DNA of 14,269 nt, from contig CAAGDP010000084.1 of the NCBI GenBank assembly GCA_900768635.1, positions 1 to 14,269 of the forward strand, written 5' to 3'. The notes below the pieces were generated by a model. It was not told where the DNA came from and made no database searches. It saw only the letters and a program-made list of their open reading frames with translations. Position 1 is the stretch's first letter. Every line of letters starts with the position of its first letter. Below are positions 1 through 8,142 of this stretch, one piece after another. This DNA is from Enterobacterales bacterium (GTDB taxonomy: Bacteria > Pseudomonadota > Gammaproteobacteria > Enterobacterales > Succinivibrionaceae). The translations under genes and the position numbers were made by a program.

Positions 1-48
1 CCGATGGTCGTGTAGCATTCGCTATGTCAGAGTAGGTATCGCCAGGCA
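1..48 (+). rRNA. rrf: 5S ribosomal RNA, 3' end (partial)
   Basis: The first bases match the conserved 3' third of gammaproteobacterial 5S rRNA: CCGATGGT near the start, then GAGAGTAGG-like CAGAGTAGG, and the closing GCCAGGCA that pairs with the TGCCTGGC at the 5' end of a complete 5S gene. The 5' two-thirds lie outside the window. An intrinsic terminator follows within about 12 bases, so this is the end of an rRNA operon. The exact 3' end is uncertain by a base or two. Confidence 0.9.
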
Positions 49-59
49 CCTCATTCACA

Positions 60-90
60 GGAGAGATTGTTTTGCAGTCTCTCCTTTTTC
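60..90 (+). terminator. Rho-independent terminator of the rRNA operon
   Basis: A 7-bp perfect stem, GGAGAGA (60-66) and TCTCTCC (78-84), encloses an 11-base loop and is followed directly by TTTTTC (85-90). It sits 12 bases after the 5S rRNA end, where an rRNA operon is expected to terminate. Confidence 0.9.
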
Positions 91-111
91 TTTTGTTGTG
101 TACCCGGATTT

Positions 112-150
112 TTGCTAACCTGCAAAAACAGTGTATATATATGGTAAAAT
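112..150 (+). promoter_or_regulatory. Possible promoter of the gspA operon
   Basis: Between the rRNA terminator and gspA there is TTGCTA at 112-117, with AT-rich TATATA hexamers starting at 134 or 136 (spacers of 16 or 18 bases). A separate extended -10 candidate, TGG followed by TAAAAT, lies at 142-150. Either could drive the operon. Neither is a consensus match, so this is a position-based inference. Confidence 0.35.
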
Positions 151-178
151 CTTAATAATACAGTCAGCAGTAATTATC

Positions 179-1810
179 ATGTACAACGAATTTTACGGAT
201 TACAGGAGAACCCTTTTTCTATTTCTCCTGATCCAAAGTATTTTTATCTCAGTGAAAGACATAATCAGGCTTTTGCGCATCTATCCTATGGACTGAAGTC
301 CGGTGGAGCATTTGTTCTGCTTACCGGTGAAGTGGGTACCGGTAAGACAACTGTATCAAGACGAATTCTGAATATTCTTCCCGAAGACACGGCACTGGCT
401 ACTATTTATCATCCTACAGATGAACCTCGGGAATTATATGCCTGTATTTGTGATGAGTTTCATCTCGCCTATTCCCGGGAAGCCACAATTAAAGATCTTT
501 TTAATATTCTTAAAGAATTTTTCTTCAGTGCATCTTCCCTCGGCAGACAGGCGGTAATAGTTATTGATGAAGCTCAGATGCTTTCCGAAAATTCTCTGGA
601 GCAGTTGCGACTGCTCACTAATCTTGAAACTGACAATAAAAAGGCTGTGCAAATTGTTCTTATAGGACAGCCTGAGCTTCAGGAACTTTTGTCCCGACCT
701 TCATTGCGACAACTGTCCCAACGCATCACCGCTCGTTTTCATATCACACCCCTTGAATTTGACGATGTGGGGGCATATCTACGATTCCGACTTCAGGTGG
801 CAGGCAGGATTCAGCCTCTTTTCCATTCTTCAGCTGTAAAGCTTATTGCCAGATTTTCTCAGGGAGTACCTCGTTTGATTAACCTGGTGGCCGATCGCTC
901 CATTGAGGAAGGAACTTCGGTACAAAGCAGAATTATTACTGTTACAGAAGTAAAAAAGGCTATATCCTTTATCCTCCCTGCCAGAAATAAAGTTGTTTCA
1001 TCTCCCGATCTGTCCGGAGGAATTTCATACCGCAACGGGTTTAAAATTGCAGGAATTATGGTTTTATTTATCCTGTTTCTTGGTATGGGTATTCTTGCTT
1101 CACTATGGGCGGGACCGGTTAAGGATATAACAATGCCGGAACCTGTGATTACCGAGGAATATGTGGATAATGAGGCAGAGTATCAGAAGAGCAGGGATGA
1201 TCAGCGTGATTTTCTTTATGATGTGCGTGCCGCATCTTCCCGGGAAGATGCAGTGTCATCCTTGTTTAAGGTCTGGGGATATAACGATTCTCATGCTGTA
1301 TGTGATAACGCTTCTCTGGTAGGTCTTTTCTGTTATGATTTCCGGGGTTCTTTGCAAAATCTTTTTTCAGCAAATCATCCTGCGGTAGTAAGACTGTATG
1401 ACAAACAAAGCCTTACAGAATTTTACGGGGTTATAATCGGGGCAAATAATGAAAGTGTCAAGGTTATTATTAATGGCAACCTTTACAGAATGGATAAATC
1501 CTTTTTTGCCGGATTATATGACGGTGATGGACTGATTATTTCCCGGTTGTTTCCTTCTGGAACCCAGAAACTCTCCAGAAATTCTCCGGCGAAGGACTTT
1601 CGTTTTCTCAGTCTGGCATTAAGTAGAGCACTGAGGAAAAAGGATCCTTATTATCGGGGCTATACCCAGGAATTGACAGAGGATGTGAAGACCTTTCAGC
1701 GTCAGGAAGGTCTGGAAGAGGACGGTCTGGTCGGTTTGCAGACATTGCTGTTACTTAATGCCCGGGGCGGTACCAATATGAATCGTCTTACGGATATTTT
1801 TCCAGAGTAG
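179..1810 (+). CDS. gspA: GspA/ExeA-type AAA ATPase with peptidoglycan-binding domain
   Basis: This resembles ExeA/GspA, the inner-membrane ATPase that works with GspB to carry the type II secretion secretin through the peptidoglycan. From the ATG at 179 the protein is 543 residues and opens with the ExeA-like MYNEFYGLQENPF. The AAA domain has Walker A GEVGTGKTT (about 50-58) and Walker B VIVIDEAQ (about 126-133). One membrane segment lies at about 290-312. A periplasmic region follows, ending in a peptidoglycan_binding_1-like domain at about 488-535 (VKTFQRQEG and DGLVG). An upstream GTG at 131 is in frame but would add 16 residues foreign to the family, so 179 is preferred despite a weak ribosome-binding site. 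It is the first gene of the operon and precedes gspB by 17 bases. Confidence 0.85.
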   Translation: MYNEFYGLQENPFSISPDPKYFYLSERHNQAFAHLSYGLKSGGAFVLLTGEVGTGKTTVSRRILNILPEDTALATIYHPTDEPRELYACICDEFHLAYSREATIKDLFNILKEFFFSASSLGRQAVIVIDEAQMLSENSLEQLRLLTNLETDNKKAVQIVLIGQPELQELLSRPSLRQLSQRITARFHITPLEFDDVGAYLRFRLQVAGRIQPLFHSSAVKLIARFSQGVPRLINLVADRSIEEGTSVQSRIITVTEVKKAISFILPARNKVVSSPDLSGGISYRNGFKIAGIMVLFILFLGMGILASLWAGPVKDITMPEPVITEEYVDNEAEYQKSRDDQRDFLYDVRAASSREDAVSSLFKVWGYNDSHAVCDNASLVGLFCYDFRGSLQNLFSANHPAVVRLYDKQSLTEFYGVIIGANNESVKVIINGNLYRMDKSFFAGLYDGDGLIISRLFPSGTQKLSRNSPAKDFRFLSLALSRALRKKDPYYRGYTQELTEDVKTFQRQEGLEEDGLVGLQTLLLLNARGGTNMNRLTDIFPE

Positions 1811-1827
1811 CAGGGGAGGTGCAGACA

Positions 1828-2424
1828 GTGAAAAATTTTTTGGCAGTGTTGCTGGGGTGCGTGATTTGTGCATGTCTGGGATTTGCCGGACATAATTATT
1901 TTTCCTGGAATGAGGCTCAGAATAATGCAAAACCTGTAATAAAAAAAATCATCAGAGAAAAATATCAGCTGGAAGAGTTGCCTTACAGTAAAATCAGGAT
2001 GCCCAAATTTAAAGAGCAGAAATTTCCGCAGCAGGAAGTTGTAAACGAGCAGTATGTGACAGACAATACTCCCCAGAAGAATGCTCCGGTAAATGAAGTA
2101 CTGGAATATCGTTTTAATCAGGCAGTGAATGACAGTAATGTTTCCTACGATCCTGATACCGGGGATAATCTGAGTTTTGCCATTTCAGATCTTCCGGAAA
2201 ACTTGCAGCGCCAGATCCCCGGATTTACCTACGAATCCCATATCTATTCATCTAAAATAGAAGACCGGTTTATTACTTTGAATAACCAGCGGTATCATGA
2301 AGGAGATCATCCTTTTGGTGTACTAAAAGTGGTGAAAATTGAGCCTAATTCCACTGTTTTCAGAATAGGCAATGTGGCTTTTTCCTTATCCTCTCTCACG
2401 GATTGGCCCGGCGCTGGAAATTAA
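1828..2424 (+). CDS. gspB: GspB/ExeB-type secretion assembly protein
   Basis: This is the likely partner of GspA; together GspAB help place the type II secretin in the outer membrane. The 198-residue product has an N-terminal membrane anchor (about 4-22), a charged linker rich in Lys, Gln and Asn, and a C-terminal globular domain at about 127-195. That domain looks like the T2SSB domain, with YESHIYSS, INNQR-like LNNQRYHEGD, then a hydrophobic strand ending in a Trp-Pro pair. The GTG at 1828 is chosen over the GTG at 1819 because AGGGGAGG at about 1812-1819 sits 8 bases before 1828 and would overlap the earlier start. Sequence match alone is modest; position directly after gspA raises confidence. 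Confidence 0.8.
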   Translation: MKNFLAVLLGCVICACLGFAGHNYFSWNEAQNNAKPVIKKIIREKYQLEELPYSKIRMPKFKEQKFPQQEVVNEQYVTDNTPQKNAPVNEVLEYRFNQAVNDSNVSYDPDTGDNLSFAISDLPENLQRQIPGFTYESHIYSSKIEDRFITLNNQRYHEGDHPFGVLKVVKIEPNSTVFRIGNVAFSLSSLTDWPGAGN

Positions 2425-2446
2425 TTTTTTATTTAAAAGGTGCTTT

Positions 2447-2689
2447 ATGACTGTTTTAACTTTTATTCTGACTTTTGTTGGTATTTCGGCAGCATTTTTT
2501 CTTTTGGCTTTAGGTTATATTGTAGCCAGAAAAATTATTAAGGGATCCTGTGGAAGTATTGACGAAATGGGTATTGAAAAAGCCTGTAAATGCAAAACTC
2601 CCTGCTTTGCCAGAAGAATGCGCATGAAACATGAGGAAGCTCAGAAACGTCGTGCAGAAATGAATCGGGATCTTGGTCTGGAAAAATAG
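2447..2689 (+). CDS. nqrM: NqrM, Na+-NQR maturation protein
   Basis: An 80-residue protein with one N-terminal membrane helix (about 5-27) followed by the NqrM/DUF539 signature KGSCGSIDEMGIEKACKC. The four cysteines expected of the family are present (about 35, 47, 49 and 53). NqrM is known to be needed for assembly of the Na+-translocating NADH:quinone reductase, apparently for iron delivery to the NqrD/NqrE site. The ATG at 2447 is preceded by AAAAGG; a longer reading frame opening at 2372 overlaps gspB and adds no family sequence. The next gene, apbE, starts 7 bases after the stop. No nqrA-F genes are in the window. Confidence 0.92.
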   Translation: MTVLTFILTFVGISAAFFLLALGYIVARKIIKGSCGSIDEMGIEKACKCKTPCFARRMRMKHEEAQKRRAEMNRDLGLEK

Positions 2690-2696
2690 GTCAGTT

Positions 2697-3752
2697 ATGA
2701 GACGTAATATCTTCGCTCTGGTTTTTCTTCTTTGTTTTGTGGGATTGTGTGCCTATCTTAATCAAAACCGGGACACACAGATTGTGACAAATGATTCTGT
2801 CATAAAAATTGAAGGTCCGATTTTTGGTACTTTTTATGGAATTACTGTAGTAGGGGATTATCCCGGTGGCGGTGATGCCCTTAAGCAGGATGCTGAAAAA
2901 ATCCTGAATCGTATCAATAAGGAAATTTCCACTTTTGACAAAAGTTCTGATTTATACCTGTTTAATGAAAAACAGAGTACCGAGCCATACCCTATGTCGG
3001 ATGATGCGGCAAAGATGATAATGATTAGTATGCGTGTCGGACGGGAACTTTTCGGAGTAATGGATATTACTGTAGGTCCTTTGGTTGATTTGTGGGGCTT
3101 TGGTCATGTGAAAAAGGAGGACGGATATGTTCCTACTCCTGAAGAAATTGCAGTTGCCCAGAAATTTGTGGGACAGGATAAATTACATCTTATCTTCAAT
3201 TATGACGGAGTTTTGCTAAAAAAGGATCTTCCTGAGATGCGGGTTGACCTGGCAACAATAGGAGAAGGTTTTGCTGCTGATGAGCTTTCCAGAATGTTAG
3301 ATGAAGCCGGAGTTAAAAATTATCTGGTCCATGTGGCAGGTGCTATGCGTACCCGGGGCTTTAATCCTTCAGGAGCACCCTGGAAAATTGCCATTGAACA
3401 GCCAAGAGATTTGCTGGGCAGTCCTGCTTCTTTTATTGATATCCATAATCGGGCAGTTTCCACCGCCGGCAGTTACCGCAATTATTTTGAAAAAGACGGA
3501 CAGCGTTATTCCCATGCCATTGATCCCCGTACCGGTATGCCAATCCGGCATAATACCGTCTCTGTTACTGTTATAGGAGATTCTGCTACTTATACTGATG
3601 CCATGGATACAGGACTTCTAGTTTTAGGTGCAGATGAGGCGTTAAAGTATGCTGATGAACATCAGGTTGCCATTTATTGCCTGATCAAGACGTCTGAAGG
3701 ATTTGCTGCCCGATGGAGCAAAGCATTTGAAAAATATATGATTCGTCAATGA
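2697..3752 (+). CDS. apbE: FAD:protein FMN transferase ApbE
   Basis: ApbE covalently attaches FMN from FAD to threonines of target proteins, classically NqrB and NqrC of Na+-NQR, in the periplasm. The 351-residue product has an N-terminal hydrophobic signal or anchor (about 4-20). A Cys at 18 is present but the lipobox is poor, so lipoprotein status is unclear. Family landmarks follow in order: MDITVGPLVDLWGFG, VDLATIGEGFAAD, the GSYRNYF segment, HAIDPRTGMPI (His at about 273), and DAMDTG (Asp 301 and Thr 305, the Mg-binding positions in the family). The ATG at 2697 is preceded by AGG at 2688-2690; an earlier TTG at 2673 would overlap nqrM. The nqrM-apbE adjacency supports the Na+-NQR role. 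Confidence 0.95.
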   Translation: MRRNIFALVFLLCFVGLCAYLNQNRDTQIVTNDSVIKIEGPIFGTFYGITVVGDYPGGGDALKQDAEKILNRINKEISTFDKSSDLYLFNEKQSTEPYPMSDDAAKMIMISMRVGRELFGVMDITVGPLVDLWGFGHVKKEDGYVPTPEEIAVAQKFVGQDKLHLIFNYDGVLLKKDLPEMRVDLATIGEGFAADELSRMLDEAGVKNYLVHVAGAMRTRGFNPSGAPWKIAIEQPRDLLGSPASFIDIHNRAVSTAGSYRNYFEKDGQRYSHAIDPRTGMPIRHNTVSVTVIGDSATYTDAMDTGLLVLGADEALKYADEHQVAIYCLIKTSEGFAARWSKAFEKYMIRQ

Positions 3753-3774
3753 AAGTAAATTAGGAGATTTGAGA

Positions 3775-4608
3775 ATGTTCATAGCCTATTCCATTGCCGG
3801 ACTGCTGGCAACATTTTTAATATTTTCTCATGGTCATGAAGGCGGGGAGTATACTTTTGCTCTCGGTCTGGCACTGATTATTCTGATGGTTTGCAAAAAA
3901 CTGGAGAAAGGCGCCTCATTACATAATATCCTGTTTACTCTTATTATTTATCCTATAATCGGTGCAGTGGGCTTAGGGTTGTATCAGTATAAAAACACTG
4001 CCATGGACAATCTGGATCAGATCACTATCATTTGTTTTGCCTATCTTGCGGTTTATGTGGGAGTGGGCATGCTGGGGGTAGTAACTTTCCTGTATAAACT
4101 TCTTATCAGCTCATTGCTTAAAAATCAAATCCGCAATATTAATGAAGTTAATCATCGCATCTATATGTCCGGATCTTCTGCCCGTTATCTGAGTAAAAAG
4201 GAAACTACCCAAAAGGAGCTTCTCAGCAGAAAGATTGCCAATATCGGTGTATTTTTTTATATTCTCGTCAGTACCAGCTGTTTTTACCTGGCCCGTTATC
4301 TCCCTTTGTCTTCTGAACTGATGGCCATTTCCATGGATCCCTTCAAGGGGCTGGTAGTCTGCTGTATCTGGTATACGGTGGTATTTTATGTGTTTAACTG
4401 CGGGCTGGTTATGCTGGGTGCTCATTTACTGGTAGCTGTATTAGCCATCTCCTTTAATTTCTTTACCTCTTCTTCTTACTCTGATTTTGCTTCTATGGTA
4501 ACAGCGTTGCAGAATGTAGGTTTTTCTCTTGGAATGTTTTTTCTGCCTTCCCTTATTCTGTTTTTCATACGAGAATTCAGGTTTATTCCGTCCTTTGAGG
4601 ATTATTAG
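3775..4608 (+). CDS. Polytopic membrane protein of unknown function
   Basis: I do not recognise this 277-residue protein. It has about eight hydrophobic segments (roughly 1-18, 24-41, 50-71, 81-112, 153-175, two within 190-228, and 249-265). The one sizeable polar loop, at about 113-152, is rich in Lys, Arg and Asn. The only His and acidic cluster near the N-terminus is SHGHEGGEY. No transporter or enzyme motif was evident. The ATG at 3775 has AGGAGA at 3762-3767, 7 bases upstream. It lies between apbE and mpl with gaps of 22 and 9 bases, so it is co-transcribed with envelope and respiratory-maturation genes. That context suggests an envelope role but does not identify one. Confidence 0.8.
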   Translation: MFIAYSIAGLLATFLIFSHGHEGGEYTFALGLALIILMVCKKLEKGASLHNILFTLIIYPIIGAVGLGLYQYKNTAMDNLDQITIICFAYLAVYVGVGMLGVVTFLYKLLISSLLKNQIRNINEVNHRIYMSGSSARYLSKKETTQKELLSRKIANIGVFFYILVSTSCFYLARYLPLSSELMAISMDPFKGLVVCCIWYTVVFYVFNCGLVMLGAHLLVAVLAISFNFFTSSSYSDFASMVTALQNVGFSLGMFFLPSLILFFIREFRFIPSFEDY

Positions 4609-4617
4609 GAGCTAATA

Positions 4618-5973
4618 ATGCATATTCATATTCTGGGTATTTGCGGTACGTTTATGGGGGGCATCGCTATTATTGCCCGTCAGCTGGGATTTAAAGTTAC
4701 CGGATCTGATGCTAATGTTTATCCTCCAATGAGTACTGAACTGACAAATCAGGGTATTGAGATTATTCAGGGTTATGATCCCTCCCAGCTGGATCCTGCA
4801 CCGGATTTGATTGTAGTGGGAAATGCCATGAAACGGGGAAACGCCTGTGTTGAATATATGCTTAATCACCAGCTGCCCTATACTTCAGGACCAGGATGGC
4901 TGGAAGACTATGTTCTGAGAAAGAAAAAAGTTCTGGGTGTGGCCGGTACTCATGGAAAAACTACCACAGCCACTATGTTGGCCTGGGTATTGGAGTGTGC
5001 CGGTTTAAATCCTTCCTTCTTAATCGGCGGTGTTCCGGAATGTTTTCCGGTTTCTGCCAGAGTTACAGACAGTCCTTATTTTGTAATTGAAGCTGATGAA
5101 TATGACTGTGCCTTTTTTGATAAACGCTCCAAGTTTGTTCATTACCATCCCTGGCTGCAGATTTTAAATAATCTGGAATATGACCATGCAGATATTTTTT
5201 CCTGCGTAGAGGATATTGAAAGACAGTTTCATCATCTGGTAAGAACGATACCTTCTCAGGGTTGGATCCTTGCTCCTAAGGATGACTGTCATATTCAGGC
5301 GGCTCTGGATATGGGATACTGGAGTAATCTTGAATATGTAGACGGGGAAGGTGGCGTATTCCGGAGTGAATTGCTCAAAAGTGACGGTTCTCATTTTAAT
5401 GTACTTAAGGATGGGGAAAAAGTCGCCGAGGTTAAGTGGGATGGTATCGGCCTGCATAATGTGCATAATGCTCTTATGGTAATTGCCGCTGCTGAGAAAC
5501 TCGGTATAGAACCTGCTAAATCTGCTGCAAGTCTGGGTACTTTTGTAATGCCAAAGCGCAGAATGCAGTTACGGGGTTGCGTTAATAATGTTAGTGTATA
5601 TGATGACTTTGCTCATCATCCTACCGCTATTAAGACTACTTTGGCAGGATTGCGGGCTCGTGTAGGTACAAGTCGTATCCTGGCTGTTCTTGAACCTCGG
5701 TCCAATACTATGAAACTGGGAGTTCATAAAAAACTGATTGGGGAATCCCTGTCTGATGCAAATCTGGCTTTTGTATATGCACCGGAATCTCTTTCCTGGA
5801 ATGCTGATGTTATCCGGGAAACGGCCACTGTACCTGTGGAAGTTCAGCAGGATTTTAACAAACTGGTGGAGGATATTGTGCGTACTGCTCAACCGGGAGA
5901 TCATATTCTGGTGATGAGTAACGGTGGCTTTAACAATATTCATGAAAAAATTTTAAATGGACTGAAAGGTTAG
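4618..5973 (+). CDS. mpl: Mpl, UDP-MurNAc:tripeptide ligase (murein recycling)
   Basis: Mpl joins recycled L-Ala-gamma-D-Glu-meso-DAP tripeptide to UDP-MurNAc in the cytoplasm, returning cell-wall material to the precursor pool. The 451-residue protein is full length for the family. It has an N-terminal Rossmann-like MHIHILGICGTFMGG and GSD at 29-31. The Mur-ligase P-loop is AGTHGKTT at 109-116. The central ATPase domain contains EADEYDCAFFDKRSKF, and the C-terminal domain carries YDDFAHHPTA and LEPRSNTM. The phrase VGNAMKRGN is typical of Mpl rather than MurC. The ATG at 4618 is preceded by TAGGAG, which includes the stop codon of the upstream gene. Confidence 0.95.
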   Translation: MHIHILGICGTFMGGIAIIARQLGFKVTGSDANVYPPMSTELTNQGIEIIQGYDPSQLDPAPDLIVVGNAMKRGNACVEYMLNHQLPYTSGPGWLEDYVLRKKKVLGVAGTHGKTTTATMLAWVLECAGLNPSFLIGGVPECFPVSARVTDSPYFVIEADEYDCAFFDKRSKFVHYHPWLQILNNLEYDHADIFSCVEDIERQFHHLVRTIPSQGWILAPKDDCHIQAALDMGYWSNLEYVDGEGGVFRSELLKSDGSHFNVLKDGEKVAEVKWDGIGLHNVHNALMVIAAAEKLGIEPAKSAASLGTFVMPKRRMQLRGCVNNVSVYDDFAHHPTAIKTTLAGLRARVGTSRILAVLEPRSNTMKLGVHKKLIGESLSDANLAFVYAPESLSWNADVIRETATVPVEVQQDFNKLVEDIVRTAQPGDHILVMSNGGFNNIHEKILNGLKG

Positions 5974-6876
5974 ATGCTGGCTCTGGAAGTTTCCGAACTG
6001 ACGAAAAATTATGGCTCATTAAGAGTTCTTAAGGGCGTATCTCTGTCTATAGAAGAAGGAGAATTTTTCGGTCTTCTTGGGCATAATGGTGCCGGAAAGT
6101 CTACTGTTATCAGTATAATTACCGGTCTTACCAGAAAAACATCCGGAGTAGTCAAGGTCTTTGGTTATGACATTCATCAGGATCCTTTTAAAGCCCGTTC
6201 TCTTATTGGCTGTGTATCCCAGGATTTTAATTTCAGTCAGTTTGAAACTGTCCGTCAGGTTCTTATGAATCAGGCGGGTTTTTTTGGTATTCCCCGCAAA
6301 AAAGCAACGGGACAGTGTAACGCTCTGTTAAAGATTATGGATCTGGAAGATGTTGCCGGCCGGGAAACCAGAGAACTGTCCGGAGGTATGAAAAAGCGGA
6401 TGATGCTGGCCAGAGCGGTAATGACCAGCCCCCGGCTTCTTATTCTGGATGAGCCTACTGCGGGAGTGGATATTGGTGTAAGACATTGTATGTGGTCCTA
6501 CCTGAAACAGTTGAATGAAGCCGGTACAACTATTATTCTGACTACTCACTATCTGGAAGAGGTGGAGAATTTATGCCACCGGGTGGCAATTTTGCGTGAT
6601 GGAGTTATTTCCAGATCCGGGGCGGTAAGCGATTTGGTAACAGAGTTTTCCAGACTGACGGTATTTATGGATGTTAAGGAGCAGGTACCTGAAAACTTTT
6701 CACTGGAAAGTATTAAGGCATCAGGAAGTCATACTTTGATCTGTTCTTATGATCCCCGGGAGAAGAATTTTAAGGAAGTTATTGATCAGGTAGCTGCTTC
6801 CGGTTTTACTGTTCTTGGGGTTCGTTCAGAAAGCAGCGCTCTGGAGCAGTTGCTTCTTCGAGAAGGGAAGGGGTAG
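5974..6876 (+). CDS. yadG: ABC exporter ATP-binding subunit (YadG type)
   Basis: This is the cytoplasmic ATPase of an ABC-2 type exporter. The 300-residue protein has all nucleotide-binding motifs: Walker A GHNGAGKST (36-44), Q-loop Gln 83, signature LSGGM (135-139), Walker B LLILDEP (155-161) and switch His 192. About 70 further residues follow, as in drug- and lipid-type ABC-2 ATPases. Its ATG directly abuts the mpl stop codon (TAG then ATG), with AAAGG just inside mpl as ribosome-binding site, so translation is probably coupled. The permease partner follows and is recognisably YadH-like, which is why the YadG assignment is preferred. The exported substrate is unknown. Confidence 0.88.
   Translation: MLALEVSELTKNYGSLRVLKGVSLSIEEGEFFGLLGHNGAGKSTVISIITGLTRKTSGVVKVFGYDIHQDPFKARSLIGCVSQDFNFSQFETVRQVLMNQAGFFGIPRKKATGQCNALLKIMDLEDVAGRETRELSGGMKKRMMLARAVMTSPRLLILDEPTAGVDIGVRHCMWSYLKQLNEAGTTIILTTHYLEEVENLCHRVAILRDGVISRSGAVSDLVTEFSRLTVFMDVKEQVPENFSLESIKASGSHTLICSYDPREKNFKEVIDQVAASGFTVLGVRSESSALEQLLLREGKG
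6868..6873 (+). promoter_or_regulatory. Ribosome-binding site that sets a TTG start
   Basis: AAGGGG lies at 6868-6873 inside the end of the ATPase gene, 7 bases before the TTG at 6881. It supports TTG 6881 as the permease start rather than the internal ATG at 6908. Confidence 0.55.
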
Positions 6877-6880
6877 AGCT

Positions 6881-7651
6881 TTGTTTTCATCACTGTTTAT
6901 AGCATATATGACTATGGTGAAGCGGGAAGTGTCCCGATTTACCAGGGTGTGGCTCCGCACCATGTTGCCTCCTATGATGAATACCTGGCTGTATTTTCTG
7001 ATATTTGGCAATTTAATTGGTCAGAAAATCGGTCCTATGGCCGGATACAGTTATGTAGAGTTTATGATGCCGGGGCTGATTATTATGTCCGTTATTGTCT
7101 GCTCATTTACCAATGTAGCTTCTTCTCTCTACAGTGCCAGATTCCAGAAATATATTGAGGATGTGCTGACTGCGCCCATCCCTGATTATCTGATTGTTCT
7201 GGGATTTGTGTCCGGTGGATTGATCCGGGGAGTGTTAGTGGGATGTCTGGTTTTCATGGTGGCTGCGGTTTTTGCTCATATTGAGTTTTTTGCCCTGATC
7301 CATGTGATCCTTATGCTGATATTTTCTTCTCTGATGTTTTCATTGGGAGGATTTATTAATGCTGCCTATGCCCGGAATTTTGATGATGTTTCTATTATTC
7401 CCACACTAATGCTTTCACCACTTATTTATCTGGGCGGTGTTTTTTATACTGTGGACATACTTCCTCCCTTCTGGGAGAACGTTTCCAGATTTAATCCTCT
7501 GCTGTATGTAATCAACACTTTTCGATATGGTTTTCTGGGAGTGAGTGATACCTCTCTGACGGTATCCTACGCAATTGTGCTGATCTGTACGGTAGCATTG
7601 TTTATCTGGGCGGTAATTCTTCTGCATAAAGGAAAATTGGCAGGTAGCTGA
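6881..7651 (+). CDS. yadH: ABC-2 type exporter permease (YadH type)
   Basis: This is the membrane subunit partnering the ATPase just upstream. Read from the TTG at 6881 it has 256 residues, the same length I recall for E. coli YadH, and the recalled sequence aligns through VKREVSRFTRVW, YFLIFGNLIG, FMMPGLIIMSVI, NVASSLYSARFQ, FDDVSIIPT, PLIYLGGVFY, LPPFW and FRYGFLG. Six hydrophobic segments are visible. An upstream in-frame ATG at 6815 lies inside the ATPase gene; the ATG at 6908 would remove the N-terminal amphipathic segment. The stop codon TGA overlaps the ATG of the next gene by one base. The substrate is unknown. Confidence 0.88.
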   Translation: MFSSLFIAYMTMVKREVSRFTRVWLRTMLPPMMNTWLYFLIFGNLIGQKIGPMAGYSYVEFMMPGLIIMSVIVCSFTNVASSLYSARFQKYIEDVLTAPIPDYLIVLGFVSGGLIRGVLVGCLVFMVAAVFAHIEFFALIHVILMLIFSSLMFSLGGFINAAYARNFDDVSIIPTLMLSPLIYLGGVFYTVDILPPFWENVSRFNPLLYVINTFRYGFLGVSDTSLTVSYAIVLICTVALFIWAVILLHKGKLAGS

Positions 7652-8142
7652 TGTTATCAACTGTTGTTCTGTTTCTGTTTGTTTTGATTGGTCTGGGATT
7701 TGCGGTTATCCGCTGGGTGCCGCTTAATTGCCGTATGCTAATAAAAAGGCGAGGTACACCTATCGTATTGATGCCCGGCATTAATTTTCTTATCCCTTTT
7801 GTTGATAAGGTGCTGGTGTATGCCCGTACCTATTATGATCAGATCAGGATTTGTGACTTTTGGATAGCTGATTCTCATTTTGAGCTGACAGCTTCTTTTG
7901 GTTTGAAAGATCAGGATTCCTTTGTGCCGGATGATGCTGAGTTGCTTTTCCATTTTCCTAAAAAAGTAGGAACAGTCTTACAAGAATTGCTGGAGAATGA
8001 AGGAGCTGATGATAATTTTGATCGAACTAGGGTACTTGAGGTGCTGGAATCTCGTTTGTTCAAAGAATATGCCACCGCCAATATAAGCTTTAAACTTTCA
8101 TCTATCAGAGTGATCTACGACGAACCGGATAATCAGTCCTGA
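7651..8142 (+). CDS. Membrane-anchored mini SPFH-like protein, unknown function
   Basis: A 163-residue protein with an N-terminal membrane helix (about 3-20) followed by VPLNCRMLIKRRG and PGINFLIPFVDK (42-53). This aligns with PGLHILVPFIDR (46-57) of the full-length stomatin-type protein encoded at 9475-10392, at the same distance from the membrane helix. The rest (about 54-163) is acidic and ends in VLEVLESRLFKEY plus a strand SFKLSSIRVI, which could match the last helix and strand of an SPFH domain. The coiled-coil tail of true stomatins is absent. It overlaps the permease stop by one base (TGATG), so translation is likely coupled. The SPFH relation is my inference from a short motif plus topology; no catalytic residues are recognisable. 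Confidence 0.75.
   Translation: MLSTVVLFLFVLIGLGFAVIRWVPLNCRMLIKRRGTPIVLMPGINFLIPFVDKVLVYARTYYDQIRICDFWIADSHFELTASFGLKDQDSFVPDDAELLFHFPKKVGTVLQELLENEGADDNFDRTRVLEVLESRLFKEYATANISFKLSSIRVIYDEPDNQS

Noticed and set aside
3301..3576. 91-codon + strand frame inside apbE
   Set aside because: It is an out-of-frame shadow of conserved ApbE sequence with no ribosome-binding site.
4618..5973. MurC instead of Mpl
   Set aside because: The N-terminal MHIHILGICGTFMGG and VGNAMKRGN segments are characteristic of Mpl, and the gene is not in a division and cell-wall cluster.
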